Part shown: positions 53,516 to 62,368 of the stretch, piece after piece | How the letters are laid out: every line of letters starts with the position of its first letter | Position numbering within the stretch: the first letter of the stretch is position 1 | Source: a bacterium | GTDB taxonomy: Bacteria > Desulfobacterota > Binatia > HRBIN30 > CADEER01 | Assembly: GCA_019637795.1 (NCBI GenBank) | Contig: JAHBUY010000005.1 | Coordinates: forward strand, 434,001-498,000 | Length of the DNA: 64,000 nt | Reading direction: 5' to 3' | Made by a program: the position numbers and the translations under genes | The notes under the pieces: model-generated | What the model saw: only the letters and a program-made list of their open reading frames with translations | What the model was told of the DNA's origin: nothing | Databases searched by the model: none

Positions 53516-54985
53516 TCACCCCCAGCGCACGACCTGGCGGGCGCGGCGGACGACGGCGAAGCGGGCGATCACGCCCTCGCGCTCGTCGTTGGCGGCGATG
53601 CTGACCAGATCGTTCAGCCCGCCATAGCGCGCGTCGCCGCCGACCAGGGCGCGCAGTCCGCCGCCGCGCAGGACCTGGTAGCCGTCGAAGTGCGTCCATT
53701 GCTGTTGTCGTCCCCAGCCCTTCTCGCGTCCGACCCGCGTATAGAGGTCCGGCGGCAGGCAGACGAGGCGGAACTCGGTGATGCCGAGGCCGAGCTGGTC
53801 GCGGATGATGTAGGGGCCGCGCTCCATCAGGGCGCGTTCGATGGTCAGCCGGCTGAGGCCGCGGCGCCGCGGCAGGCCAAGGGCGGTGAGCAGCGGCCCG
53901 GCGGCTGGCGGCTCGGCGTCCTCGGGAAAGTCCTCGATCAGGATCGACTCGGCGGCGAACGGCGGCACGTAGCGGGCGCCGCCGGAATTGATGAACGTCT
54001 GGCGCAGGAACTGGTCGATCAACGCCCGCACCGCCTCCGAGATCTCCGCCGGCCAGCCGAGCTCGCCGCCCAGCGCGGCGACCTGCGAGGCCCCCTCGCG
54101 TTGCGCCTCGCTGTCGGCCGGTCGGGCGCGATGGATCTGCGCGGCGATGAACGCGAGCACGCTCTGCGCCGCGGGAAGCGGCGCGGCCTGCAGAGCGGCG
54201 AGGCCGAGCGCCGCGGCGCGTTCGGCGCTGCCGGCGGGCAACGGCGCCGCCAGGTCGACCGGGCAGCGCACCGCCGAGCCGGCGACCGGCGCCGCCTCCC
54301 CGCCGGCCGTCGGCGCCGCCGCCGGCTGCGCTGGTCCCTGCTCCTGGCGGGCGCGCAGCTCGCGCGCATAGCGCGCCAACGCCTCGGTGTCGCCGCGCTC
54401 CACCGCCTCCAGGCAGCGTTGCTCGATGTCGGCGGTCGGCAACGCCTGCGCCTCCGCCTTGGGCGTCGCGGCGAGACGCGACAGCACCGTCAGCCGCTCG
54501 AGGAAGGCGCGACGCTCGGCGTAGATCGCGGCATTGGCGCCGTCGGAACGCTCGAGCCCCCGCAGCGCCGACACCGCGGCATCGCGCAGCTCGCGCGGAT
54601 CGCTCTCGACCAGTTGCGCCAGCCCGGGGGAGAAGGGATCGAAGGCGGTCGGCGTCGCGTCGTACACCTCCTGGCCGATGGCCACCAGCGCGGCGCGCGC
54701 CGCGGCGGCGCGGCGCAACTGCTCGGCGCGCTCGGCCAGCTCCTCGACCCGGGCCCAGTCGAGGCGCAACGCGGCGGCGCGGCTCTCGGCGAGGGCGGCG
54801 GCGATCGCCCGCTCGCTGCCGCGGGCGTCGCGGTACTGCTCGCGCGACAGCACCGGCTCGAGCAGCATCGCGGCGCGGCCGACGTAGAGATCGCGGTAGA
54901 CGGTGTCGCACGCGGCGACGGTGATCAGTTGGCGGATGGCGTCGAGAACGGGCGGGCTCGCGGCGGTCGACGGGGAATCGGGCAT
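53516..54985 (-). CDS. 489-residue hypothetical protein
   Basis: ATG 54985 has a very good AAGGAGAT site. The protein is soluble with no signal peptide. The first half (about 1-215) is alpha-helical and charged (ERAIAAALAESRAAALRL, ERRAFLERLTVLSRLAAT). An Ala/Pro/Gly linker (about 218-240) follows. The second half has a compact part with FLRQTFINSGGARYVPPFAA, ILIEDFPEDAE and ERGPYIIRDQLGLGITEFRL. No family was recognised. It lies between the toxin-antitoxin operon and the multicopper oxidase gene, separated from both by 58-109 bases. Confidence 0.75.
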   Translation of the reverse strand: MPDSPSTAASPPVLDAIRQLITVAACDTVYRDLYVGRAAMLLEPVLSREQYRDARGSERAIAAALAESRAAALRLDWARVEELAERAEQLRRAAAARAALVAIGQEVYDATPTAFDPFSPGLAQLVESDPRELRDAAVSALRGLERSDGANAAIYAERRAFLERLTVLSRLAATPKAEAQALPTADIEQRCLEAVERGDTEALARYARELRARQEQGPAQPAAAPTAGGEAAPVAGSAVRCPVDLAAPLPAGSAERAAALGLAALQAAPLPAAQSVLAFIAAQIHRARPADSEAQREGASQVAALGGELGWPAEISEAVRALIDQFLRQTFINSGGARYVPPFAAESILIEDFPEDAEPPAAGPLLTALGLPRRRGLSRLTIERALMERGPYIIRDQLGLGITEFRLVCLPPDLYTRVGREKGWGRQQQWTHFDGYQVLRGGGLRALVGGDARYGGLNDLVSIAANDEREGVIARFAVVRRARQVVRWG

Positions 54986-55043
54986 GCGGATCTCCTTTTC
55001 GGCCCGACCATAGCGAAGCGGCGGCGCCCGTCCAGCGCGCCGC

Positions 55044-56507
55044 TCAGTCCGCGAAGGCGTCGAATCCCGGCGGCGCGCAGGGGTGGATCGGCACCGGATG
55101 CGACGGGTCGACCACCTGGATGTTCGCCATCATGCCCTGATCGGCGTGTTGCACGATGTGGCAGTGGTAGACGAACTCGCCGACGATGACCGGGTTGTCG
55201 AACGGCAGGATGGCGGTGACGGTGCTCGGGCCGGCGTCGGTCGCCGCCGGCAGGTTGACGGTGTCCTGATAGCCGGTGAAGGGGCGCGCGACGCCGTTGA
55301 CCGCGGTCACCTGGAAGTCGAGCTGATGGATGTGGAACACGTGCTCCTCCTTCGCCGTGTTCTGGATCGTCCACTCCTCGACCGAGCCGAGCTCGACGAC
55401 CGTGTCCACGCAGTGGTGGTCGTAGGCCTTGCCGTTGATCGTGAAGCCGTTGCCATCGGGATCGTCGGCGAAGACGATGGTGCGCTGGCGATCGATGGGG
55501 TAATCGCGCAGGTCGGGCACGACCGGGAACGCGGTCGGCAGCGGGATCGGCGTCACCTGCGGGCCGCGGCTGGCGACGCTGGCCAGGCGCTGGGCCGGAT
55601 AGTGGTCGCCCGCCGGTCCGGTGTCGAAACGCTCGGCGCGCAGCTCGCGGATGCCGCCGGCCGGCGGCCCGTACACCAGCGCCTCGAGCCGCTTGCCGGG
55701 CGGCAGGAGCAGCGTCTCCGCCGCCAGCGCCTGGTTCTGCAGGTTGCCGTCCTGGGCGATGACGTAGAAGCGCACGCCGTCGAGGCGCAGCTTGTAGTAG
55801 ATGTTCGCGCCGATGTTGCCGATGCGCCAGAATTCGAGCTGCCCGGGCTGCATGGTGATGCGCGGCTGGTAGAGGCCGTTGATGGTGCGCCGGGTCGGCC
55901 CGGTGGGATCCGGATTGCGAACCGGGGCGCCGTCCGCGGTCTTCAGGTCCTTGAGCAGGATCACCCGCTCGGGGATGTCGGCCAGCTCGGGGAACGGCGC
56001 CAGGATGTCGCCGACGATCATGCCGCCGGAGAGCCCGCCGGCGATCTGGTGGTTCACCTCGGGGTGGAAGTGCGGGTGGTACCAGAAGAGGCCGGCCGGA
56101 TGGTCGGCGGGAATGGGCATGTCGTAGCGGAACGTGGTCGTCGGCGGGATGGTGAGGAAGACGTTGTCGCCGGCGCCGAGCGGCGACACCGCCAGCCCGT
56201 GGTAGTGGACGTTGGTGTCCTGCGGCCCGTGGTTGTCGATCGCCAGGCGAACCACGTCGCCCGGTTGCACGCGCAGCAGCGGCGGCATGTACAGACCGTC
56301 GTACAGCGCCTCGAAGCGCACCCGCTCGCCCGCCACCGTCAGCTCGGCGGGCTCGATGGTCAGGGTGGCGTACAGCTCGCCGTCGCGACTGACCAGCTCC
56401 GGCGGGTTGGCGAACGGCACCGGCGCGTCGCCCGATGACCCGCCGCCGCACCCGGTCGCCACCATCGACACCGCCGCGATCGCCAGCCTCCGCATCCGCA
56501 TCCGCAT
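55044..56507 (-). CDS. multicopper oxidase, lipoprotein
   Basis: This 487-residue protein starts at ATG 56507 behind GGGGAGGACG (two more in-frame ATGs follow within 12 bases). The lipobox is MVATGC, so it is anchored to a membrane outside the cytoplasm. Three cupredoxin domains carry the copper sites: NVHYHGLAV, LFWYHPHFHPE, HVFHIHQLDF and FVYHCHIVQHADQGMMA, where the last Cys with its two His and the axial Met form the type 1 site. It couples oxidation of a phenol, metal ion or bilirubin-like substrate to reduction of O2 to water. No adjacent copper-resistance genes are seen. Confidence 0.94.
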   Translation of the reverse strand: MRMRMRRLAIAAVSMVATGCGGGSSGDAPVPFANPPELVSRDGELYATLTIEPAELTVAGERVRFEALYDGLYMPPLLRVQPGDVVRLAIDNHGPQDTNVHYHGLAVSPLGAGDNVFLTIPPTTTFRYDMPIPADHPAGLFWYHPHFHPEVNHQIAGGLSGGMIVGDILAPFPELADIPERVILLKDLKTADGAPVRNPDPTGPTRRTINGLYQPRITMQPGQLEFWRIGNIGANIYYKLRLDGVRFYVIAQDGNLQNQALAAETLLLPPGKRLEALVYGPPAGGIRELRAERFDTGPAGDHYPAQRLASVASRGPQVTPIPLPTAFPVVPDLRDYPIDRQRTIVFADDPDGNGFTINGKAYDHHCVDTVVELGSVEEWTIQNTAKEEHVFHIHQLDFQVTAVNGVARPFTGYQDTVNLPAATDAGPSTVTAILPFDNPVIVGEFVYHCHIVQHADQGMMANIQVVDPSHPVPIHPCAPPGFDAFAD

Positions 56508-56648
56508 CACCCGTCCTCCCCGCGTCGCCGTGTACCACAGTCTGCCGCCGACGGGCAGGGCCGCCGGCGCGGCCGTCGCTGCGCCGCAGGGGCGGCGGCG
56601 CGGCAGCCGCGGGCCGCGGATCGGTTGCGCCGGACGGGCGCCGCGGCT

Positions 56649-58364
56649 ATGCACGCCGCCGTGCACGCGGTCGGCGCCAGCGACCGGGCCGCTGAACGAA
56701 GCGCGCCACCGCCCGCGGAGCCGCGGCGCAGCGATGTGCTCCTGCTGCTCGCGGCATGGCTGCTGATCGTCGTCGTCGTCGACCCGCGCGGCGACTTTCC
56801 GCTCAACGACGACTGGGCCTACGCCATGGCCGTGCGCCGCCTGCTCGCCGAGGGCGCCTTCCGGCCGCCGGGGTGGGCGGGCATGACGCTGCTCAGCCAG
56901 GCGCTGTGGGGGGCCGCCGTCGCGTCGGTGGCCGGCGCCTCGTACACGGCGCTGCGCTGCGGGACGCTGCTGCTCGGCGCCGCCACCGTCGTCGGCACCT
57001 ACCTGCTGGCGCGCGAGCTGCGCGCCGGCCGCGCCCTGGCGATGATCGCGGCGCTGACCCTCGCCGCCAATCCGCTGTTCGTCGTCCTCTCCTTCAGCTT
57101 CATGACCGACGTGCCGATGCTGGCGCTGGTGGTGTGGGCGCTGCTCGCCTTCGCCCGCGCCCTGACGTCCGGCTCGCGGCTCGCCTGGGCCGCCGGCACG
57201 CTGCTGACCATCGCCGCCGTGCTCTGCCGCCAGCCGGCCATGGCGCCGGCCCTCGGCTTCACCGCCGCGGCCCTGCTCTGCCCCGGCGCGCGCCGCCGTT
57301 GGGCGCTGCCGGCGATCGTCTCGCTGGCGCTCGCCGGCGGGGCGCTGTGGCTGTACCAGCACCTGATGCAGGCCTACGGCGCCCTGCCGCACGACTACTG
57401 GATCCGCAACGACTTCATCCGCCAGGCCCTGGGCAGCGGACCGCGCACCGTCTGGCGCATCGCCTCCGGCAACACCGGCGCCGCGATCCTGTACACGGCG
57501 CTGTTCCTGGCGCCGCTGCTGATCGCGGTCGCGCCGGGATGGCGGCGGCAGCGGCGCACGTGGTTCCGCTGGGGCGGCGCCATCGAGAGCGCCGCCCTGC
57601 TGGTCGCGGCGCTGGCGCTGTGGTCCTCGGGACGGCCCATGCCGCTGCGCGGCAACGTGCTGATCACCTCCGGGCTCGGGCCGATCACGCTCAACGACAT
57701 CTACATCCGCGGCCTGGCCAACGACCCGCAGTTGCCGCCGGCCTGGTGGTGGGCGGTCACCGCGCTCGCCCTCCTCGCCACCGCGGCGTTGATCGGCCGT
57801 CTGGCGGCGGCGCTCGCCCGCGCCTGGCGCGAGCGCGCCGACCCCGCCTCGCCGGGCGCGGCGCGCGCCCTGCTCCTGTGCACCGCGGCGCTGTACCTCG
57901 GCCCCTGCGTCGTCATCCCGATGTTCGATCGCTACCTCTTGCCGTTCGTGCCGCTGATCGGCGTCGCCCTCACCCCGCCCGACGGCGGCCGCGGCCTCCA
58001 CCGTCGCGCGCGTCTCGCCGCCGGCGCCGCGCTCCTCCTGCTCGCCGCCTACGCCGTCGGCGGCACGCACGACTACCTGGCGTGGAACCGCGCCCGCTGG
58101 CAGGCGCTGCGCCAGTTGGCGGCCGACGGCGTCGCCGCGAACCGGATCGACGGCGGGATCGAGTTCAACGCGCCGCTGTTCTACGTCGAGGGCGCCACGA
58201 CGGGCGGCGTCCCCGGCCGCAGTTGGTGGTGGGTCGCCGACGACGAGTACCTGATCGCCATGGGTCCGGTGCCCGGCTACGACGTGGTGCGGGAGCTGCC
58301 CTACGGCCGTTGGCTGCTGCCGGGCGGCGGCCGCATCGTCGTCCTGCACCGCGCCGCGCGCTGA
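56649..58364 (+). CDS. membrane glycosyltransferase, GT39/ArnT-like
   Basis: This 571-residue protein has about 11 membrane helices. Near the first helix it has DPRGDFPLNDDWAYAMAVRR. The Asp-Asp with a following Trp/Tyr is the acidic loop found in PMT/ArnT-type (GT-C) enzymes that use lipid-linked sugars. The C-terminal part is periplasmic (DGGIEFNAPLFYVEGATTGG). ATG 56649 is divergent from the multicopper oxidase gene (141 bases between starts). The sugar and acceptor are unknown; cell-surface glycan modification is likely. Confidence 0.85.
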   Translation: MHAAVHAVGASDRAAERSAPPPAEPRRSDVLLLLAAWLLIVVVVDPRGDFPLNDDWAYAMAVRRLLAEGAFRPPGWAGMTLLSQALWGAAVASVAGASYTALRCGTLLLGAATVVGTYLLARELRAGRALAMIAALTLAANPLFVVLSFSFMTDVPMLALVVWALLAFARALTSGSRLAWAAGTLLTIAAVLCRQPAMAPALGFTAAALLCPGARRRWALPAIVSLALAGGALWLYQHLMQAYGALPHDYWIRNDFIRQALGSGPRTVWRIASGNTGAAILYTALFLAPLLIAVAPGWRRQRRTWFRWGGAIESAALLVAALALWSSGRPMPLRGNVLITSGLGPITLNDIYIRGLANDPQLPPAWWWAVTALALLATAALIGRLAAALARAWRERADPASPGAARALLLCTAALYLGPCVVIPMFDRYLLPFVPLIGVALTPPDGGRGLHRRARLAAGAALLLLAAYAVGGTHDYLAWNRARWQALRQLAADGVAANRIDGGIEFNAPLFYVEGATTGGVPGRSWWWVADDEYLIAMGPVPGYDVVRELPYGRWLLPGGGRIVVLHRAAR

Positions 58365-58396
58365 GCGCCGCCGATCGGGGACGGCGGACGGCCGCG

Positions 58397-59203
58397 TCAG
58401 CCGCCGGCGCCCGACCGGATCGGGCGGATCAGGACCTCCTGCGACAGGGTGGCGACGTGCTGGCCGGCGCGGTCGAACACCGAACCGATCGCCAACCCGC
58501 GGCCGCCGAACAGGGCGCGGCAGGTGACGTCGTGCAGGTGCCAGTCGCCGGCGCGCAGCGGCCGGTGGAACCAGATCGCGTGATCGAGGCTGGCATTCCA
58601 GAAGCGCCGCGGCGCGTCGCGCGGCGGCCGGTCGGGGTGGCGGGCGACCACCGCGTCGCTCGGCAGATCGTCGGAGAGATAGGCCAGCGCGCAGGCGTTG
58701 AGGACCGGATCGTCGCCGATCGGCTCCGCCAGGCGCAGCCAGGCGCCGACGCGGCCGGGCGCGATGTCGGCGGGCAGGAAGCGGCGCTCGATCAGCGGAC
58801 TCCAACTGTCGTTGCGCAGCGCCTCCGGGGCCGCCACCTGCGGCATGCGCTCGCTCTGCACCTCGGCCGCCGCCTCCGGAACCTGGAACGAGGTCGACAT
58901 GTTGAGGATCGCCCCGACCGCCTGGCGGGCGACGACGCGGCGGGTGAGGAACGCGCGGCCGTTGCGGATGCGGTCGACCTCGAGCCGGATCGGCTCGGCG
59001 GCGTCGCCGAGGCGGATGAAGTAGGCGTGCAGCGAGTGCAGGCGGAACGCCGGATCGACGGTGAGCGACGCGGCGCGCAGCGCCTGGGCGATGATCTGTC
59101 CGCCGTAGAGACCGCCCCAGGGGTATTGCGGACCGCTGGCGACGTAGGTGTCGGGGCCGTGCGGCTCCAGCGTCATCATGCGGCGGAAGTCCATGTCGGC
59201 CAT
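58397..59203 (-). CDS. tesB: acyl-CoA thioesterase II
   Basis: This 268-residue double hot-dog protein hydrolyses medium- and long-chain acyl-CoA to free acid. Family landmarks are YPWGGLYGGQIIAQALRAA in the first domain, HSLHAYFIRLGD, ASLDHAIWFHRPL with the catalytic Asp, RALFGGRGLAIGSVFDRAG and LSQEVLIRPI with the catalytic Gln. The start is ATG 59203, divergent from the PaaX-like gene with 104 bases between. The operator-like palindrome in that gap may control both. Confidence 0.93.
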   Translation of the reverse strand: MADMDFRRMMTLEPHGPDTYVASGPQYPWGGLYGGQIIAQALRAASLTVDPAFRLHSLHAYFIRLGDAAEPIRLEVDRIRNGRAFLTRRVVARQAVGAILNMSTSFQVPEAAAEVQSERMPQVAAPEALRNDSWSPLIERRFLPADIAPGRVGAWLRLAEPIGDDPVLNACALAYLSDDLPSDAVVARHPDRPPRDAPRRFWNASLDHAIWFHRPLRAGDWHLHDVTCRALFGGRGLAIGSVFDRAGQHVATLSQEVLIRPIRSGAGG

Positions 59204-59258
59204 GCCGGCGCTCCTATCAGGTCCGGCGCGCGCCGGGGAGCCGGGGCGACCGAACGCG

Positions 59259-59301
59259 ACATTACATCATTGACTCCAATGCACACGAAACTGTGTAATG
59301 T
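59259..59301. promoter_or_regulatory. promoter and operator of the PaaX-like gene (leaderless transcript likely)
   Basis: The inverted repeat ACATTACA (59259-59266) and TGTAATGT (59294-59301) flanks a consensus-like promoter. TTGACT (59270-59275) and TGTAAT (59294-59299) are separated by 18 bases on the plus strand. The second arm of the repeat covers the -10 box, so a bound repressor would block it. The ATG at 59308 begins 8 bases after the -10 and has no ribosome site, so the mRNA probably starts at or next to the start codon. This AT-rich patch stands out strongly in the window. Confidence 0.75.
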
Positions 59302-59307
59302 CTTCCC

Positions 59308-60150
59308 ATGCAGCCCTCGGCGCGCGGACTGGTGCTCGACCTGCTGTCGACGTTGCGTCCCGGGTCGGCGATGCCGGTCGGCGCGCTGATCGAAGCCGGC
59401 GGGCTGTTCGGCATCAGCGAGAACAACGTCCGCGTCGCCACCGCCCGGCTGCTGGCGAGCGGCCACCTGGCGCGCGACGAGCGCGGCGCCTATCGCCTCG
59501 GCGGCGCCTCGCGGTCGATCGGCGCCCACGTCCGCACCTGGCGGGATCGCGACCGCGGCACCCGCAAGTGGAGCGGCGGCTGGCTGGTCGTGCACCAGGG
59601 CCCGGCGGCGCGCGCGGCGCAGCGCGGGCGCCTGCGGGCCCTGCGCCTGTTCGGCTTCGCCGCTCTCCGCCCGGGGCTCTGGCTGCGCCCCGACAACCTG
59701 ACGCAGCCGCTCGACGCGGTGCGCCGCGAGTTGGCGGCGCTCGGCCTGCCGCCCGGGGATCTCGTCTGCCTGCTCGCCGCGCTCGACGACGCCAGCGAGG
59801 CGCGGGCGCGGCGGCTGTGGGACGTCGCGGCGCTGCGCCGCACCTACCGCGAGCTCGGCGCGGCCCTCACGGCCAGCGAAGCCCGCCTGGCCCGTCTGTC
59901 GCCGGCGAAGGCGATGGCGGAGTCGTTCGTGCTCGGCGGGCGGGCCCTGCGCCAGCTCGTGCTCGACCCGCTGCTCCCCGACGTCATCTGCCCGCCCGAC
60001 GAACGCGACGCGCTGCTCGAGCAGATGCGCCGCTACGACCGCCTCGGCCGCCAGGCCTGGGCGACGCTGCTGCAGCGCTTCGACGTGCCGTCGTTGCGCA
60101 CGCCGGTCGACAGCCGGCTCGACGCGGCGCGCGGCCAGCACGCGAGCTGA
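59308..60150 (+). CDS. PaaX-family transcriptional regulator
   Basis: This 280-residue protein has an N-terminal winged helix (LVLDLLSTLRPGSAMPVGAL, ISENNVRVATARLLASGHLA) and a PaaX-type middle and C-terminal region (RKWSGGWLVVHQGP and LFGFAALRPGLWLRPDNL). PaaX represses phenylacetate degradation genes and is relieved by phenylacetyl-CoA. The ligand here is unknown, and an acyl-CoA would fit the neighbouring thioesterase and desaturase. Binding to the palindrome over its own promoter would give autoregulation. The desaturase gene begins 27 bases downstream. Confidence 0.88.
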   Translation: MQPSARGLVLDLLSTLRPGSAMPVGALIEAGGLFGISENNVRVATARLLASGHLARDERGAYRLGGASRSIGAHVRTWRDRDRGTRKWSGGWLVVHQGPAARAAQRGRLRALRLFGFAALRPGLWLRPDNLTQPLDAVRRELAALGLPPGDLVCLLAALDDASEARARRLWDVAALRRTYRELGAALTASEARLARLSPAKAMAESFVLGGRALRQLVLDPLLPDVICPPDERDALLEQMRRYDRLGRQAWATLLQRFDVPSLRTPVDSRLDAARGQHAS

Positions 60151-60177
60151 CCCGCTGCCGTCCACCATGGAGTCGCC

Positions 60178-61119
60178 ATGAACGTCCCCGTCCAGACCCC
60201 CTCGACCGCCGCCATCCCGGCGTGGCGCGCCGCGCTGGCGCCGGAGGAGATGCGCGATCTGCTGCGCGTCCGCGCCTGGCGCGCCTGGCTGTCGCTCGCC
60301 GTCAACTGGGGCGTGACCTTCGCCGCCTTCGCGCTGGTCGCCGCCTGGCCCACCCCCGTCACCATCGTCGCCGCCATCATGCTCATCGGCACCCGCCAGC
60401 TCGGCGGCGCGGCGCTGATGCACGACGCCGCGCACCGGGCGCTGTTCCGCCACCGCGGCCTCAACGACTGGGTCGGCAACTGGCTCTGCGCCTATCCGAT
60501 CTGGAGCGACACCGATCGGTACCGGCCCTACCACCTGCAGCACCATGCGCACACCGGCACGGCGCAGGATCCGGACCTCGCCCTGGTCCGTCCCTTCCCG
60601 GTCACCGGCGCCAGCCTGCGGCGCAAGTTGTGGCGCGACCTCTCCGGCCAGACCGGCCGCAAGTTCGCCCGCGCCGCCTTCGCCCGCACCTTCGGCCGCT
60701 ACCGCGACGATGCCGCGGCCCGCCGCGCCGCGCGCGGCGTGTTGATTTCCAACCTCGTCCTGTTCGCGATTCTGACGCTCGCCGGGCACCCGGCGCTCTA
60801 CCTCCTGTGGGTCGCGGCCTGGCTCACCACCCACACGCTGGTGACGCGCATCCGCTTCATCGCCGAGCACGGCATGGTGCCCGACCAGGACGACCCGCTG
60901 CGCAACACCCGCACCGTGCTGCCGCGCTGGTGGGAGCGCCTGCTGATCGTGCCCAACCGGCTCAACTTCCACCTCGAGCACCACCTGCTGATGACGGTCC
61001 CGCACTACAACCTGGGGCGCCTGCACCGGCTGCTGCGCGACCGCGGCGTGCTCGACCAGGCGTGCGTCGAACGCGGCTATCTCGGCATCCTCGCCCGCGC
61101 CGGCAGCCGCGCCGCGTAG
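60178..61119 (+). CDS. membrane fatty acid desaturase family protein
   Basis: This 313-residue protein has four hydrophobic helices and the three histidine boxes of the diiron desaturase/hydroxylase family: HDAAH, HLQHHAHTG and the late HLEHHL. A fourth His lies in FIAEHGM. It introduces a double bond or hydroxyl group into an acyl chain or a carotenoid, using O2 and electrons from a ferredoxin or cytochrome. It starts 27 bases after the PaaX-like gene, so the two are probably one transcript under the operator at 59259-59301. Confidence 0.93.
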   Translation: MNVPVQTPSTAAIPAWRAALAPEEMRDLLRVRAWRAWLSLAVNWGVTFAAFALVAAWPTPVTIVAAIMLIGTRQLGGAALMHDAAHRALFRHRGLNDWVGNWLCAYPIWSDTDRYRPYHLQHHAHTGTAQDPDLALVRPFPVTGASLRRKLWRDLSGQTGRKFARAAFARTFGRYRDDAAARRAARGVLISNLVLFAILTLAGHPALYLLWVAAWLTTHTLVTRIRFIAEHGMVPDQDDPLRNTRTVLPRWWERLLIVPNRLNFHLEHHLLMTVPHYNLGRLHRLLRDRGVLDQACVERGYLGILARAGSRAA

Positions 61120-61144
61120 GCGTCCCGGATCGGCGCGCGCGCGC

Positions 61145-61543
61145 TCACAGCAGGCGGATCACCCACCACAGGTAGATCAGCATCTGCAGGAAGAAGAAGG
61201 TGGCGCGCAGGTTGACGGCGGGGACCGACGTCGAGGCGAGATGGGTCACCGACTGACCGACGCGGAGGTAGAAGACCCACATGGCCAGGCCGTTGGTCAC
61301 CTCGAGGCGGCCGGCGAGGCTGGCGCCGAGGGCGATGGCGGCGAACAGCGGCAGCGTCTCGTAGCAGTTGTCGCGCGCCCGCGTCAGGCGGCGGCCGAAG
61401 GCGTCGAGATCGGAGCCATCGTTGGCGAAGGTGTTGGGCGCCTTGCCGGCGAGGACGAAACGCCCCCGGTACAGACCGACGGCGACGCTCAGCAGCGCGA
61501 ACCAGCCGGCGAAGCAGATCAAGGCGGTAGCGGTCGCTCCCAT
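61145..61543 (-). CDS. MAPEG-family membrane protein
   Basis: This 132-residue protein has four membrane helices. The MAPEG (eicosanoid and glutathione) family motif lies in FGRRLTRARDNCYETLPLFA, and FYLRVGQSVTHLA follows. Bacterial members are often of unknown function, with glutathione-dependent peroxidase or transferase roles possible. The start is ATG 61543. It is convergent with the desaturase gene (25 bases) and lies downstream of the UbiA-like gene on the same strand after a 69-base gap. Confidence 0.88.
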   Translation of the reverse strand: MGATATALICFAGWFALLSVAVGLYRGRFVLAGKAPNTFANDGSDLDAFGRRLTRARDNCYETLPLFAAIALGASLAGRLEVTNGLAMWVFYLRVGQSVTHLASTSVPAVNLRATFFFLQMLIYLWWVIRLL

Positions 61544-61612
61544 CGTCCCTCCCCGTGGTGGTGGCGGCTGCCTATGCCAGGCGGTGGGTGGCGCGCAACC
61601 GTCGCCCGCCGT

Positions 61613-62368
61613 TCAGAGGAGGACCCACAGCGCGCCGATCGTCAGGGCACCGTCGAGGATGAGCTCGGCGCGCTCGCCGGGCCGGAAGGCGACGAGGGCG
61701 ACGACGGTGGCGACGGCGACCGCCCCCAGCGCGCGCGCGGGCGGCGGGGCGAGCAGCGCGGCGAGCACGCCGGCGGCGCCGATGCCGCGCGCCACGCGCA
61801 CGGCCGTGCGCGCCCCGAGCACGCGCGCCGCCGCCTCCTCGTCGCGCGCGCTGGTGGCGAGCGCATTGGCGAGCAGCGCCGGGCCGATGATCGCGATCGC
61901 CCAGGCGACGATCGCCGGCAGCGGACGCGGCCGCGCCAGGCTGGCGGGAAGCGCGATCGTCACGACGACCCACGACGCGGTGACGTAGAGCCCCTTGAGA
62001 AACGGCACGTGCTTCAAGCGGCGGTGCAGCAGCCCGAAGCCGCCCGCCACGCCGGCGGCGGCGAAGGCGCCCGGCCCCAAGGCCAGCGCGCAGCCGGCGG
62101 CGGTCAGCGCCGCCGCGACGCAGCCCGCGGCGAGGACGCGGCGATGGCGGGCGATGAACGCGCTGCGCCGCGGCAACGTGTGGCGGTCGCGCCCCAGGTC
62201 GCGCAGACGGTCCACCGCGTAGACGCAGTACGTGCCGGCGAAGGCGAAGAGCGGCAGGGCCGGCGACCAGGACGCGCCGAGCGCCACCGCCGACGCGCTG
62301 GCCAGGGCCGCCGCCGCGATGGCCACCCACGCCCCCGAGAACGCGAGGGCATCGAACAGCGTGCTCAC
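61613..62368 (-). CDS. UbiA-like prenyltransferase-family membrane protein
   Basis: GTG 62368 overlaps the stop of the glycosyltransferase gene (GTGA), which fixes the start at 251 residues. It has seven or eight hydrophobic helices. Near the second helix it reads YCVYAVDRLRDLGRDRHTLP, an Asp-rich loop like the N/D-x-x-x-D motif that binds prenyl diphosphate in UbiA proteins. A second acidic motif is not obvious (SARDEEAAARVLG is the best candidate). It may transfer a prenyl group to an aromatic ring in a quinone or heme pathway. The Coq4-like gene in the same operon supports that. Confidence 0.65.
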   Translation of the reverse strand: MSTLFDALAFSGAWVAIAAAALASASAVALGASWSPALPLFAFAGTYCVYAVDRLRDLGRDRHTLPRRSAFIARHRRVLAAGCVAAALTAAGCALALGPGAFAAAGVAGGFGLLHRRLKHVPFLKGLYVTASWVVVTIALPASLARPRPLPAIVAWAIAIIGPALLANALATSARDEEAAARVLGARTAVRVARGIGAAGVLAALLAPPPARALGAVAVATVVALVAFRPGERAELILDGALTIGALWVLL

